Source: UBA1205 sp045598105 (lineage in GTDB: Bacteria > Bacteroidota > Bacteroidia > Bacteroidales > WCHB1-69). Taken from it: 36,702 nucleotides of DNA. The stretch lies in NCBI GenBank assembly GCA_045598105.1, contig JAZLLK010000029.1:1-36702 (forward strand), read 5' to 3'. Of the stretch, positions 8,142 to 17,228 are shown in pieces. A program made the translations under genes and the position numbers. Every line of letters starts with the position of its first letter. Within the stretch, counting starts at the first letter, position 1. The notes below the pieces were generated by a model. It saw only the letters and a program-made list of their open reading frames with translations. It was not told the DNA's origin and searched no databases.

Positions 8142-9524
8142 ATGAAAAACCTATATAAATACATTTACATATCAGTTAATATTCTATGTAGCATATACTT
8201 ACATGCACAAACGCCGGTATCTTCCTCCGTTTCGGCCGACTCCGCTATTATAGAACAATTAGATAACCTTATGAACTCATGGTACGCCAAAAAAGCCATA
8301 TACCATGAAAAATCACAGGAACCCTTTAAAGCTCCTGCCCTTACTACCGCTCAGGAAGACTCCGTAATGATGCTCCGCCTGCAGGCACTTACCGATAAAA
8401 CAGTATTCCCCATGGTGTTTAATGAGGAAATACGCAGTTACATACGCCTTTACCTTAAACGTAAATCACAAGTATCAGTCCTTTTGGGCCTGGCCAAATA
8501 CTACTTCCCCATGTTTGAAGAAACATTGGATAAATACGGCTGCCCTACCGAACTCCGCTACCTGGCCGTAATAGAATCAGCCCTTAACCCTAATGCCGTA
8601 TCCCGCGCCGGCGCCACCGGCCTGTGGCAATTTATGTATAACACCGGCAAAATGTACGGGTTGGAAGTGAATACCCTGCTGGACTACCGCCGTGACCCCC
8701 TAAAAGCTACCGATGCTGCCGCCAGGCATCTTAAAGACCTGAGTAACACATTCTTTGGAGACTGGGTACTGGCCATGGCCGCCTATAACTGCGGCGCCGG
8801 TAATGTAAAAAAAGCTATACTCCGCTCCGGCGGAAAAATTAATTTTTGGGATATATACCGCTACCTGCCAAAAGAAACCCGTAACTATATCCCCGCCTTC
8901 TATGGTGCTTGGTACGCCATGTCATACTACGATAAATACGGCATTACTGACTCTAAAGCCAAATTCGGTCAGGTAGACACCATTCACGTGGATACCAAAA
9001 TGCACTTTATGCAAATATCTGACGTGCTCGGCATTCCTTACGATGAACTGAAAGCCCTTAACCCCCAATATAAAAAAGGTATTATTCCTATATCCGATAA
9101 CATTATGTCCATTACCCTGCCCGTTAAATACATTAACCAATACGTACTGCTAAAAGACAGCATAGCTAACTATCAACGTGACAGCCTATTCAAAAACGCC
9201 GTGGTGGCCGAAAGCATTTTTAACACCGGCTCCACCGTGAATACCACCGATAGCTGCGAATTCCGACTGGAGACCCGATACCATATAGTTAAATCAGGAG
9301 AAAGCCTATCTATAATAGCCCGTAAATATAGTACCAACATCACCGAATTGGCCCGCCTGAACAAAATAAGCATTAACTCCACCATACACCCTAACCAACG
9401 AATATTGGTGGGCTATCGCAAAATACCCGTGCCTAAACCACCCGTAAATACCACCAACCCCGACACTACCTCTATCGACAGCATTCCTCACACCATTACC
9501 CGTGACTCCACCAAAAATCTATAA
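8142..9524 (+). CDS. mltD: Membrane-bound lytic transglycosylase D-like protein with LysM
   Basis: A peptidoglycan-cleaving enzyme (GH23, MltD type) of 460 residues that forms 1,6-anhydromuropeptides in the periplasm. A signal peptide spans about 1-22, cleaved near LHAQ. The SLT domain at about 125-260 has catalytic Glu145 in AVIESALNPNAVSRAGATG, the LWQFM motif at 161-165, and AAYNCGAGNV at 213-222, all as in MltD. A middle region (about 280-345) resembles a degenerate LysM, and a clear LysM occupies about 380-424 (YHIVKSGESLSIIARKY). The tail is rich in Pro, Thr and Ser. It has no lipobox cysteine, unlike E. coli MltD. It is first in a compact plus-strand series: truB starts 1 nt after its stop. 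Confidence 0.93.
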   Translation: MKNLYKYIYISVNILCSIYLHAQTPVSSSVSADSAIIEQLDNLMNSWYAKKAIYHEKSQEPFKAPALTTAQEDSVMMLRLQALTDKTVFPMVFNEEIRSYIRLYLKRKSQVSVLLGLAKYYFPMFEETLDKYGCPTELRYLAVIESALNPNAVSRAGATGLWQFMYNTGKMYGLEVNTLLDYRRDPLKATDAAARHLKDLSNTFFGDWVLAMAAYNCGAGNVKKAILRSGGKINFWDIYRYLPKETRNYIPAFYGAWYAMSYYDKYGITDSKAKFGQVDTIHVDTKMHFMQISDVLGIPYDELKALNPQYKKGIIPISDNIMSITLPVKYINQYVLLKDSIANYQRDSLFKNAVVAESIFNTGSTVNTTDSCEFRLETRYHIVKSGESLSIIARKYSTNITELARLNKISINSTIHPNQRILVGYRKIPVPKPPVNTTNPDTTSIDSIPHTITRDSTKNL

Positions 9525-9525
9525 C

Positions 9526-10272
9526 ATGACCATAGCCGGCGATATACACCATATAGACCTTGATAACGGATGCTTACTACTAATAGACAAGCCATTACGA
9601 TGGACATCATTCGACGTGGTCAACAAAATAAAATATGCTATTAAACAGGAATACGGCGTAAAAAAATTTAAAATAGGCCACGCCGGTACATTGGACCCCC
9701 TGGCTACAGGTATGCTCATTATATGCGTGGGAAAATATACTAAAGAAATACCCGCTCTGCAAGATGCACGCAAAACTTATGAGGGAACTATTACCTTGGG
9801 CGCTACCACCCTGAGTTGCGACCTGGAACATGAACCCGAAAACTTTATGCCCTACAAGCACCTCACCATAACACAAATAGAACAGGCACGCAACACTTTT
9901 ATGGGTGATATAATGCAAATACCGCCCTCCTTCTCGGCTGTACGCATACACGGACAACGAGCCTTCAGCCTGGCCCGTCAGGGACAGGATGATATTCCCA
10001 TACAAGCTAAACCCATACACATATACCGCTTTGATCTGCCCCTTATACAATTGCCCCAAGTTAACTTCATAATAGAATGTAGTAAGGGTACTTATATAAG
10101 GTCTATAGCCCGTGACATGGGCAACCTGTTGGGCTGTGGAGCTTACTTAAGCACACTCCGACGAACCGCCTGCGGCGGATTTACCCTTGACAACACCTTT
10201 AACTTCAATGAACTCCTACCCGTTAACGCCCCCGCTAAAGAACTCCGTCGTAAACGTAACTTTGACCTCTAA
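9526..10272 (+). CDS. truB: tRNA pseudouridine(55) synthase TruB
   Basis: TruB makes pseudouridine 55 in the T loop of tRNAs. The 248 residues carry the diagnostic GHAGTLDPLATGMLI segment with catalytic Asp57, then KTYEGTITLG and a C-terminal CSKGTYIRSIARDMG. I chose ATG at 9526, one base after the mltD stop. A GTG at 9502 would add eight residues inside mltD and precedes the normal start of homology. It is cotranscribed with mltD, and DUF3109 follows 15 nt later. Confidence 0.95.
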   Translation: MTIAGDIHHIDLDNGCLLLIDKPLRWTSFDVVNKIKYAIKQEYGVKKFKIGHAGTLDPLATGMLIICVGKYTKEIPALQDARKTYEGTITLGATTLSCDLEHEPENFMPYKHLTITQIEQARNTFMGDIMQIPPSFSAVRIHGQRAFSLARQGQDDIPIQAKPIHIYRFDLPLIQLPQVNFIIECSKGTYIRSIARDMGNLLGCGAYLSTLRRTACGGFTLDNTFNFNELLPVNAPAKELRRKRNFDL

Positions 10273-10287
10273 TACCCCCTCATACAC

Positions 10288-10854
10288 ATGCTCATAGTAG
10301 ATAATATACTTATAGATGAAGACCTGTTCACCCAATGCTTCTGCTGTAACATTCACATGTGCAACGGTATATGCTGTGTAGAAGGCGATGCCGGTGCCCC
10401 TTTGGAAGAAGAAGAGGTGGGCATCATAGAAAATTATATAGACAAAATCACCCCCTACCTTAGTGAAGAAAACAAAACTGTAATAGCCCAAAACGGCACC
10501 TTTGACTACGACATGGACGGCCAACTGGTTACCCCACTGGTAAATGATAAAGAATGCGCATTCGTGTTCTATGAAAACAATGTAGCCAAATGCGCCATAG
10601 AACAGGCTTACCTGGATAAAAAAATAAAATTTCGTAAGCCCATTTCCTGCCATCTGTACCCCATACGCGTAGAAAAATTCCCCTACTACGAAAGCTTAAA
10701 ATACCACCGCTGGGAAGTATGTAAAACAGCCGTTGCCTTGGGCAACAGCAAAAAAATAAGCGTTTTCGACTTTTTGGAAGAACCCCTCTCACGCAAATAT
10801 GGTAAGGCATGGATAAAAAAAGTAAAAAAAATTAAAAAAACGGACAACTTTTAA
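10288..10854 (+). CDS. DUF3109 cysteine-rich protein
   Basis: A 188-residue protein of the DUF3109 family, common in Bacteroidota and related in pattern to YkgJ-like CxxC proteins. Its N-terminus is cysteine-dense (C17, C19, C20, C25, C29, C30 in the CFCCNIHMCNGICC stretch), followed by EGDAGAPLE, and further cysteines sit at KEC, AKC, ISCHLYP and EVC. This arrangement suggests bound metal, possibly an Fe-S or zinc centre, but that is inference. No signal peptide is seen, so it is probably cytosolic. The lysine-rich C-terminal tail is unusual. It lies between truB and an ECF sigma gene on the same strand with small gaps. Its function is unknown. Confidence 0.85.
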   Translation: MLIVDNILIDEDLFTQCFCCNIHMCNGICCVEGDAGAPLEEEEVGIIENYIDKITPYLSEENKTVIAQNGTFDYDMDGQLVTPLVNDKECAFVFYENNVAKCAIEQAYLDKKIKFRKPISCHLYPIRVEKFPYYESLKYHRWEVCKTAVALGNSKKISVFDFLEEPLSRKYGKAWIKKVKKIKKTDNF

Positions 10855-10887
10855 CCCTATACCATCGTCTTGTAATAGAATTTGATT

Positions 10888-11427
10888 ATGCTGTCAAATG
10901 ATGAATTAATAGAACAGTGCATACACCGGCATGACCGACGGGCTCAAAAGGAACTATATGAACGCTATAGCCCCATTATGTTCGCCATTTGCCTGCGATA
11001 TATGCCCACCCGCGAAGATGCCGAAGACGCACTTATCAGCGGTTTCACCACTATATTCACCAAACTTGACAGTTTTCAAAATAAAGGTTCTTTTGAGGGA
11101 TGGATGAAACGCATCATGATAAATAACGCCATATCTATGCTGCGAAGCAATAGCAAATACGCCTATAACATAGATGAAGAACCGGATATTAACATAGCCG
11201 GTGAATACCATAACATTGAACATACACTCAATGCCAAAGATATCATGACTGCCATAAGAGAGCTGCCTACAGGATACCGCACCATATTTAATATGTACGC
11301 CATAGAAGGCTACAGCTATGAAGAAATAGCCGATATGCTACATATAAGCTTAGGCACTGTCCGCTCACAGCTATTCAAAGCCCGAAAGATACTGCAAAAA
11401 AAATTAACGGAATATGAAGGACAATAA
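10888..11427 (+). CDS. ECF RNA polymerase sigma factor
   Basis: A 179-residue extracytoplasmic-function (sigma-70 group 4) factor. Region 2 spans about 8-90, with AQKELYERYSPIMFAICLRY and the GWMKRIMINNAI helix. Region 4 spans about 120-175, with RELPTGYRTIFNMYAIEGYSYEEIADML and the helix-turn-helix GTVRSQLFKARKIL. The ATG at 10888 was preferred to a TTG two codons earlier. The downstream gene overlaps its last 14 nt and encodes a membrane protein typical of cognate anti-sigma factors. No -7 element is evident in the 33-base gap before it, so it may be read through from mltD-truB, or from a site specific to itself. Confidence 0.93.
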   Translation: MLSNDELIEQCIHRHDRRAQKELYERYSPIMFAICLRYMPTREDAEDALISGFTTIFTKLDSFQNKGSFEGWMKRIMINNAISMLRSNSKYAYNIDEEPDINIAGEYHNIEHTLNAKDIMTAIRELPTGYRTIFNMYAIEGYSYEEIADMLHISLGTVRSQLFKARKILQKKLTEYEGQ

Positions 11428-12286
11428 CATAAACGAACTATTGGATAAACAAATTCAACAGGCGATCCAAGGTTATAATGAAACACCTTCCAATGCCTGC
11501 TGGGACAAGTTGTCAGCCCAATTAGACCTGCTTGCCCCACAAGGGCATTCTATGTCCACATCCTCCGGCCATGCATGGAAAGCATGGGCAGTAAAAGCCG
11601 GTGCTACAGCAGCTGCCGTTGCAGGCATTATCACTGCCATACTCCTCCTTAAGCCTGAACACTCCGCTGAAACCGCTACCTCTCCTGATACCACTATTAC
11701 CACTGCTACCATACGGGATACTTTACCCGAAACTACTGCACAACCGACACCCGTAACAAACACTCCCGCTACCTGCATTGTCGCACATAACGAACCCTCT
11801 ACCCTCTCCACTGCCTCTCCCGTAACCATAACTACACCGGAATCGGCCTCAGCTCCCTGTTTGGACACCTCACCGGCTAATACTTCCATTACCCCTGCCA
11901 TTACCACCTTATCCTCCCCGTCACATCAGGCTGACGCCAAGCAGGACGAACCTGTAATACCGGCCACCCCGGAACATAATTATGAAGAGGAATCTATAAA
12001 AGAAAACCATGCATCACATTCATTACCAGATATATTTATACCAAATATTATCACCCCTAACAGCGACGGATACAACGACTGCTTTGAAATATCCGGCAAC
12101 GATAACACCGAACTCAACCACCTCATAGTATTCACCTCAGGCGGAAAAGTAATATTCAGTAAAGAAAACTATCACAATGAATGGTGCCCCGATAATATAG
12201 CTAACGGCGTGTATTTCTACTACTTTAAATACACATTCCAAGGCGAACAATACATGCGTAAAGGCTCTGTTACCATTAAACGATAA
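11414..12286 (+). CDS. Putative transmembrane anti-sigma factor with C-terminal T9SS type B-like domain
   Basis: A 290-residue protein translationally coupled to the ECF sigma gene (14-nt overlap). Residues 1-55 are polar and should be cytoplasmic, with the TPSNACWDKLSAQLD pattern (P..W..L...L) seen at the start of Bacteroidota sigma-linked membrane proteins. One transmembrane helix lies at about 59-79. A Thr/Ser/Pro-rich linker (about 85-200) should be periplasmic. The end, 205-290, is a CHU_C/gliding-motility-type domain: PDIFIPNIITPNSDGYNDCF, then GVYFYYFKY and GSVTIKR, as in type B T9SS sorting domains. There is no N-terminal signal peptide. I infer that the cytoplasmic part holds the sigma factor and the outer part senses something. 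An inner-membrane-anchored sorting domain is unexpected, since such domains normally go with secreted proteins. Confidence 0.72.
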   Translation: MKDNNINELLDKQIQQAIQGYNETPSNACWDKLSAQLDLLAPQGHSMSTSSGHAWKAWAVKAGATAAAVAGIITAILLLKPEHSAETATSPDTTITTATIRDTLPETTAQPTPVTNTPATCIVAHNEPSTLSTASPVTITTPESASAPCLDTSPANTSITPAITTLSSPSHQADAKQDEPVIPATPEHNYEEESIKENHASHSLPDIFIPNIITPNSDGYNDCFEISGNDNTELNHLIVFTSGGKVIFSKENYHNEWCPDNIANGVYFYYFKYTFQGEQYMRKGSVTIKR

Positions 12287-12389
12287 ACCTTCCATTACAT
12301 TAATATTATTATATTTGTATAACATGCTATACTTATGATAAAGCAAATTCATTGTTATACGGGCTGTTCCATTTTTATTACATTTGTTA

Positions 12390-12423
12390 TTGATTGTAGT
12401 TCAATTATTTACGCTACAATCAA
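12390..12423. repeat. Perfect inverted repeat upstream of the surface-protein cluster
   Basis: TTGATTGTAG (12390-12399) and CTACAATCAA (12414-12423) are exact complements with a 14-nt spacer. The dyad lies about 130 bases upstream of the -7 element of the large repeat protein. No T-tract follows, so it looks more like a protein-binding site than a terminator for the gene before it. The rest of the 291-base gap 12287-12577 is AT-rich with no gene; a looser GTATAACA/TGTTATAC pair lies at 12317-12324 and 12353-12360. Confidence 0.5.
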
Positions 12424-12553
12424 ACACACGCATTTTTCATCTCTTTATTTTTGACTCTTTACACATAATCCGTCTATTTTACACTCATAAATACATCTAT
12501 AATAACATTTTACATTTTTGACCGAAAACGATTATTCGCATTGTTTTTTTTGC

Positions 12554-12561
12554 TATCTTTG
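12554..12561 (+). promoter_or_regulatory. -7 element for the surface-protein cluster
   Basis: TATCTTTG lies 16 bases before the ATG at 12578 and 46 bases before the ATG at 12608. The short distance to 12578 slightly favours one of the later in-frame starts. Confidence 0.65.
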
Positions 12562-12577
12562 CATTTTTGATTAACAT

Positions 12578-15500
12578 ATGGTACGAAATATCTACAAAAT
12601 GCTAATTATGAGACCACTAAAAACTATGGCAACATTACTCTTGGGAGCAATGTGTGCCTATAATATTGCAAATGCACAGGTATATCAGCTTCCTAACGGA
12701 AACTTTGAATCATGGAATAATAACATACCTATCGGATGGAACACATTCAACTCCTCTACCGGACCCTACGCCAGTTTTGCCTCCTCTAACCATCACTCAC
12801 AGGAAACAGGCCACACCGGCACCGGTAGCTGCATTAAGTTATATTCATCCTCCATATTAGGCGTTATAGCCAATGGTAACATTACTACCGGCCGTATTAA
12901 TGCCGGCTCTATGACAGCCGCCAATAGCGCTAACTATAATTTTACTGACCGCACCAATTCCTACGCGCAGCCATTTAACGGCACCCCCGATTCCATGTAT
13001 GTATGGACCAAAATGACGGCTGCCAGCAATTCCACACAAGCCGTAGTTCGCGCCTATATTCACGGCAATACCGACTTTAAGGACCCTAATGATTGTAGCA
13101 CCCCCAGCCTGTACAAAGGCAAAGTATCCATATCTATGACACCCCATAATAATTGGACGCTACAAAAAGCACCCTTCATATATGACGGTACCTCCTCCGT
13201 TAACTATATTATAGTTACCCTCACTACCAATGCCACTCCCGGTGGCGGCTCCGGCGGTGACGCCCTATATGTGGATGACCTCGAATTCATATACAGTGCA
13301 TGGCTTACCGACTTAAAAATGAATGGTACCACCATCACCGGTTTTCAAAAGGACGTTTTTGACTACTATGTGGAATACCCCCGCGGCACCTCACCACTTG
13401 CCACATTACCTACCCTTACCTACACTACCGAAGTAAATGATGCTACCGTAGCCGTTACCACCTCCTACACTACCCCCGGCTCCATTGACGGAGCTACCCA
13501 CATAGTTACCTCCACCGCCGAAGACGGCGTTACAAAAAAAATATACCGTATACACTATTCCATAAATAAATCCTCTGACAATAACCTGAGCAGCTTTACA
13601 TGGACCTTGGGTACTGACACCACTACCATAAACGTAAATAATACATCCTATAATATTACCCTGCCTGCCGGTACCACCGATGCACCCGCTATTATCGGTG
13701 GCACTACAGCCGACACCGCAGCTGCCATTAGCATTACACAAGCTACCGGTCCTAACGGCATCGCCACCATCACCGTTACCGCTGAAAACGGTAGCACCAA
13801 AATATATACCATACATTTTTCAGTAGCATTGTCTGATAATGCCAACTTGCTCTCTATCAGTTATAATGGCATACCTATTACACAATTTAATGCCGATACC
13901 TTACACTATTATGTAAGCCTTCCTTCAGGTACGGTATTGGTTCCCTATGTATCGGCTACCGCCCAATGGCCGGGCATATATCCTGCCATACTATCAGCCT
14001 CCTCGCTGCCGGGCACCACTACCATTACCGTTACCGCTGAAGATGGTATTACCACCAAAACATATTACGTGCATTTTTCGGTAGAAATATCCGTAAATGC
14101 TGACTTAGCATGGATACGCTACAATAACCTGTCACTTCCCGGTTTCCATGCCGATACCACCAACTACACCATACAGGTTCCATACGGTACCTCACAAGTA
14201 GCAGTTACGGCAGCCGCAGCTACAGGATCCGCCTCCGTACTTATTACCCAGCCTGCTACCATACCGGGTACTGCCACTATTACCGTTACCGCTGAAGATA
14301 CCTCCGTACATAAAACATACTCCATATACTTTGAAATAGGTAAAAACAATAATGCTTACCTTGCAGATATACAATATATTATAGGAAATGACACCATAAA
14401 AATTCCTCGTTTCAATGCTTTAATAGAACATTATAATATATCCCTGCCCGAAGGCACTACTACCCCACCTATAATATTGGCTTCTACTCAAGACAGCAAT
14501 GCTACCCTGCTCATCACCCAAGCCTCTTCCCCTTATGATACAGCCGTAATCACCGTTACTGCCGAAAACGAAATTACCACCAAAACCTACACCATACAAT
14601 TCTCCGTTACACTCTCCAATAATGCTAACCTTGACAGCATTATGGTAAACGGAGCCCTTTTGCCGGGCTTCAGCTCTGCCACCTATACCTATAATATAGC
14701 TTTAGATACAGCTGTTATACCTGTAGTAAGCGTGCATTGTGAGCATAACAAAGCCTCCAGCACCATTACCTACCCACAAAATATACCCGGTCAAATACTC
14801 ATAACCGTTACCGCTGAAGATACCAATGTAAAAAGAACCTACAAATTGAACCTTACCATATCGGCATCAAATAACCCCGATTTGGTGGACCTGGGGTACT
14901 CCCTCCTTGGAACCGACTACTCCATACAGTCATTTCACCCCGATACCACCATATACCACATTACCCTGCCTGCCCACACTACCGCTACCCCCATACTTAC
15001 CTTCCAGGTAGCAGACATGGGCGCCACAGCTCAAGTTACACAACCCGACTCTCCTAACGGAGTAGGCATTATTATGATTACCGCCGCCGATAGCATTACA
15101 TATAAAATTTATCAGGTGTATTTTCAGGTTGCCATTTCCAATAACGCTAACCTGGCCTCGCTAAGCTATGCCGGAACCCCCATAGCTACCTTCCATCCTG
15201 ACAGTATGCACTATTATATTACCCTGCCTTATACAGCCCTTGCCGCTGACAGCATATCGGCTACCACAGCCGATAGCTTTGCCGCCATGTATATACAACA
15301 GGCCCACAGCTACAATGACTCCGCCATGGTAATGATAATAGCCGAAGATAACACCACCTTCAAAACCTATACTATTCACTTCTCCCGCGAATGGTCTCCT
15401 ATAGCCACCCTATCTAATATAGGTTACACTCTCAATTATGCCGACTCCTGCGTACATAACTTCCAAAGCACACTCTACGACTACACCGTAGTAATAGCCG

Positions 15501-17224
15501 AAGAAGAAACACACCTTCCTACTATATACTATCAGGTAACCGACAATCGTAGCCATGCCTATATGCTACGCACTCCCACCACCATTAATGACACAGCGCA
15601 AATAGTAGTAGTAGCCGAAAACCTCACCGACTCTAACATATATACCGTAGCCTTCCACTACACCCCATCGTCAAATACATACTTAGACACTATTAGCATC
15701 AATGGCATAGTATTGGAAAACTTTAACAAAGATTCCATTAACTATAACATTACCTTGCCATGGGGAACTACCACATTCCCCACCATATATGCTCACGCTT
15801 TATGGCATGGAGCTCAGGTGCAAATAACCCCCGCCTCCACTATATTCGGCACCGCCCAAATAAGAGTAGTAGCCGAAAACGGCACTAACCAAAGAACCTA
15901 TAATCTGCATTTTAAAGAAGGATCAAATGCTGACATACTTGCATTGGGCTACACCTTAGGCCTTACTACTGACAGTATACCTGTACATGGCATACAAGAC
16001 AGCATATTCCATGTTACACTCCCCATAGGTAATACCCTTATTCCTTCATTAACCTATACACTCAACGACACCCGCAGCACTGCTACTCTCTCCCAGGCTT
16101 CATCACCTAATGATACCGCCATACTCACCGTAGAAGGATGGGATAAATTATCCTTACGCCACTATTACGTAATATTCCGCGTAGAACGCTCTACTGAGGC
16201 CATGCTTACCGACTTGCAGGTAGACGGCGTTACCATTGCAGGATTTAATAGCGATACCCTTAATTACGCCATAGAATATGCCTACGGATATAACAATATC
16301 CCCGTAATTACAGCCACCGCATCACAGCCCGATGCTACCATTACCTGCCAGCCTGTTACACAATACCCCGGTGATGCCTTCATTACCGTATATGCAGGTG
16401 ACACATCCATACACACTACCTACACCATACATTTTAGTGTAGAACCGGGCAACAATAATTACTTAGATACCATCATATGCACCACCTACCCTATAACAGA
16501 CTTTGATAAATACACCAATTATTACCATATTACACTGGAATACGGCACTACCTACGTGCCAGAAATAACAGCTGTGGCTGAAGATAGCAGAAGTATTATT
16601 AACATTATACCCGCTATAGGTACCTCCGATACCACCCACATACAGGTAATAGCCATTAATGGTGATACCAATACTTATTATGTAACTTTCTCGGTAGCCC
16701 TTTGCCCCGATGCTACCCTGACTTCCATTACTATAGACGGACAAGTATTTGAAAAATTCACCAGCGGTACCCGCAACTATAAATATCCGGTTGCTCCCAC
16801 ATTTATAGGCATACCCGCTGTTACCGCCACCACTACCGACCCCAATGCTACCTACACCGTAATAAACGCTGATAGCATTCCCGGACAAACCAAAATAGAA
16901 GTTACCGCCGCCGACGGCACCACTACCATGACTTATCGACTTAACTTCTACTTAAGCGAAGAAGAAAATATAAATGAAAACACTTGTACATATATTAACA
17001 TATACCCCAATCCTACCAGTGACAATATTCTTATTAATATAGATAACTCATTAATCAATAGTTGGTTCATACTATATGATATGCAAGGTAAACAACTGAT
17101 ATGCAATCAAATACCACACACCGGCCACAATGTAAATATATCACATTTACCTAAAGCTACTTACATATATGTAATACGCTATCATAACCTCACTGTTAAA
17201 ACCGGTAAAATAACAAAATTCTAA
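12578..17224 (+). CDS. Giant T9SS-exported protein: PCMD domain, 14 cadherin-like repeats, type A sorting domain
   Basis: A 1548-residue surface protein. In-frame ATGs also occur at residues 8 and 11; a start at residue 11 (12608) gives an ideal signal peptide, MRPLKTMATLLLGAMCAYNI, cleaved near ANAQ. Residues about 36-241 look like a PCMD (putative carbohydrate metabolism) domain, opening with LPNGNFESWNNN and closing with GGDALYVDDLEFIYSAW. Residues 243 to about 1460 are 14 tandem cadherin-like beta-sandwich repeats (PF12733 type) of about 84-93 residues. Residues 1472-1548 form a type A T9SS sorting domain (NIYPNPTSDNILI...GKITKF). It should cross the outer membrane by T9SS and stay on the surface as a long fibre-like adhesin or capture protein. 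A TonB receptor starts 4 nt later, which suggests a shared task. The ligand is unknown. Confidence 0.9.
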   Translation: MVRNIYKMLIMRPLKTMATLLLGAMCAYNIANAQVYQLPNGNFESWNNNIPIGWNTFNSSTGPYASFASSNHHSQETGHTGTGSCIKLYSSSILGVIANGNITTGRINAGSMTAANSANYNFTDRTNSYAQPFNGTPDSMYVWTKMTAASNSTQAVVRAYIHGNTDFKDPNDCSTPSLYKGKVSISMTPHNNWTLQKAPFIYDGTSSVNYIIVTLTTNATPGGGSGGDALYVDDLEFIYSAWLTDLKMNGTTITGFQKDVFDYYVEYPRGTSPLATLPTLTYTTEVNDATVAVTTSYTTPGSIDGATHIVTSTAEDGVTKKIYRIHYSINKSSDNNLSSFTWTLGTDTTTINVNNTSYNITLPAGTTDAPAIIGGTTADTAAAISITQATGPNGIATITVTAENGSTKIYTIHFSVALSDNANLLSISYNGIPITQFNADTLHYYVSLPSGTVLVPYVSATAQWPGIYPAILSASSLPGTTTITVTAEDGITTKTYYVHFSVEISVNADLAWIRYNNLSLPGFHADTTNYTIQVPYGTSQVAVTAAAATGSASVLITQPATIPGTATITVTAEDTSVHKTYSIYFEIGKNNNAYLADIQYIIGNDTIKIPRFNALIEHYNISLPEGTTTPPIILASTQDSNATLLITQASSPYDTAVITVTAENEITTKTYTIQFSVTLSNNANLDSIMVNGALLPGFSSATYTYNIALDTAVIPVVSVHCEHNKASSTITYPQNIPGQILITVTAEDTNVKRTYKLNLTISASNNPDLVDLGYSLLGTDYSIQSFHPDTTIYHITLPAHTTATPILTFQVADMGATAQVTQPDSPNGVGIIMITAADSITYKIYQVYFQVAISNNANLASLSYAGTPIATFHPDSMHYYITLPYTALAADSISATTADSFAAMYIQQAHSYNDSAMVMIIAEDNTTFKTYTIHFSREWSPIATLSNIGYTLNYADSCVHNFQSTLYDYTVVIAEEETHLPTIYYQVTDNRSHAYMLRTPTTINDTAQIVVVAENLTDSNIYTVAFHYTPSSNTYLDTISINGIVLENFNKDSINYNITLPWGTTTFPTIYAHALWHGAQVQITPASTIFGTAQIRVVAENGTNQRTYNLHFKEGSNADILALGYTLGLTTDSIPVHGIQDSIFHVTLPIGNTLIPSLTYTLNDTRSTATLSQASSPNDTAILTVEGWDKLSLRHYYVIFRVERSTEAMLTDLQVDGVTIAGFNSDTLNYAIEYAYGYNNIPVITATASQPDATITCQPVTQYPGDAFITVYAGDTSIHTTYTIHFSVEPGNNNYLDTIICTTYPITDFDKYTNYYHITLEYGTTYVPEITAVAEDSRSIINIIPAIGTSDTTHIQVIAINGDTNTYYVTFSVALCPDATLTSITIDGQVFEKFTSGTRNYKYPVAPTFIGIPAVTATTTDPNATYTVINADSIPGQTKIEVTAADGTTTMTYRLNFYLSEEENINENTCTYINIYPNPTSDNILINIDNSLINSWFILYDMQGKQLICNQIPHTGHNVNISHLPKATYIYVIRYHNLTVKTGKITKF
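13304..16960 (+). repeat. Array of 14 diverged tandem protein repeats (cadherin-like)
   Basis: Each unit starts with a pattern like A-x-L-x-x-I-x-[YV]-x-G, has F-x-x-D-[ST]-x-x-Y then xLPxGT, and ends near ITVTAED-x-TxKTYxIxFSV. Copies are diverged at DNA level, so this is an old expansion. Two subtypes are visible: A (short N-G turn, later IPGT) and B (longer insertion such as LGTD or LNYAD, later SPND/SPNG). Order along the protein is A B A A B A B A B A B A A A, so units 4-12 alternate strictly. Confidence 0.85.
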
Positions 17225-17228
17225 AAGA

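Noticed and set aside
12287..12577. Possible riboswitch (for example cobalamin) before the TonB cluster
   Set aside because: I could not find conserved cobalamin, TPP or FMN core motifs in the gap, only simple dyads.
13304..16960. CRISPR-like or recent tandem DNA repeats in the giant gene
   Set aside because: The repeats are at protein level and strongly diverged in DNA, with no uniform direct repeats or spacers; there is no CRISPR array in the window.
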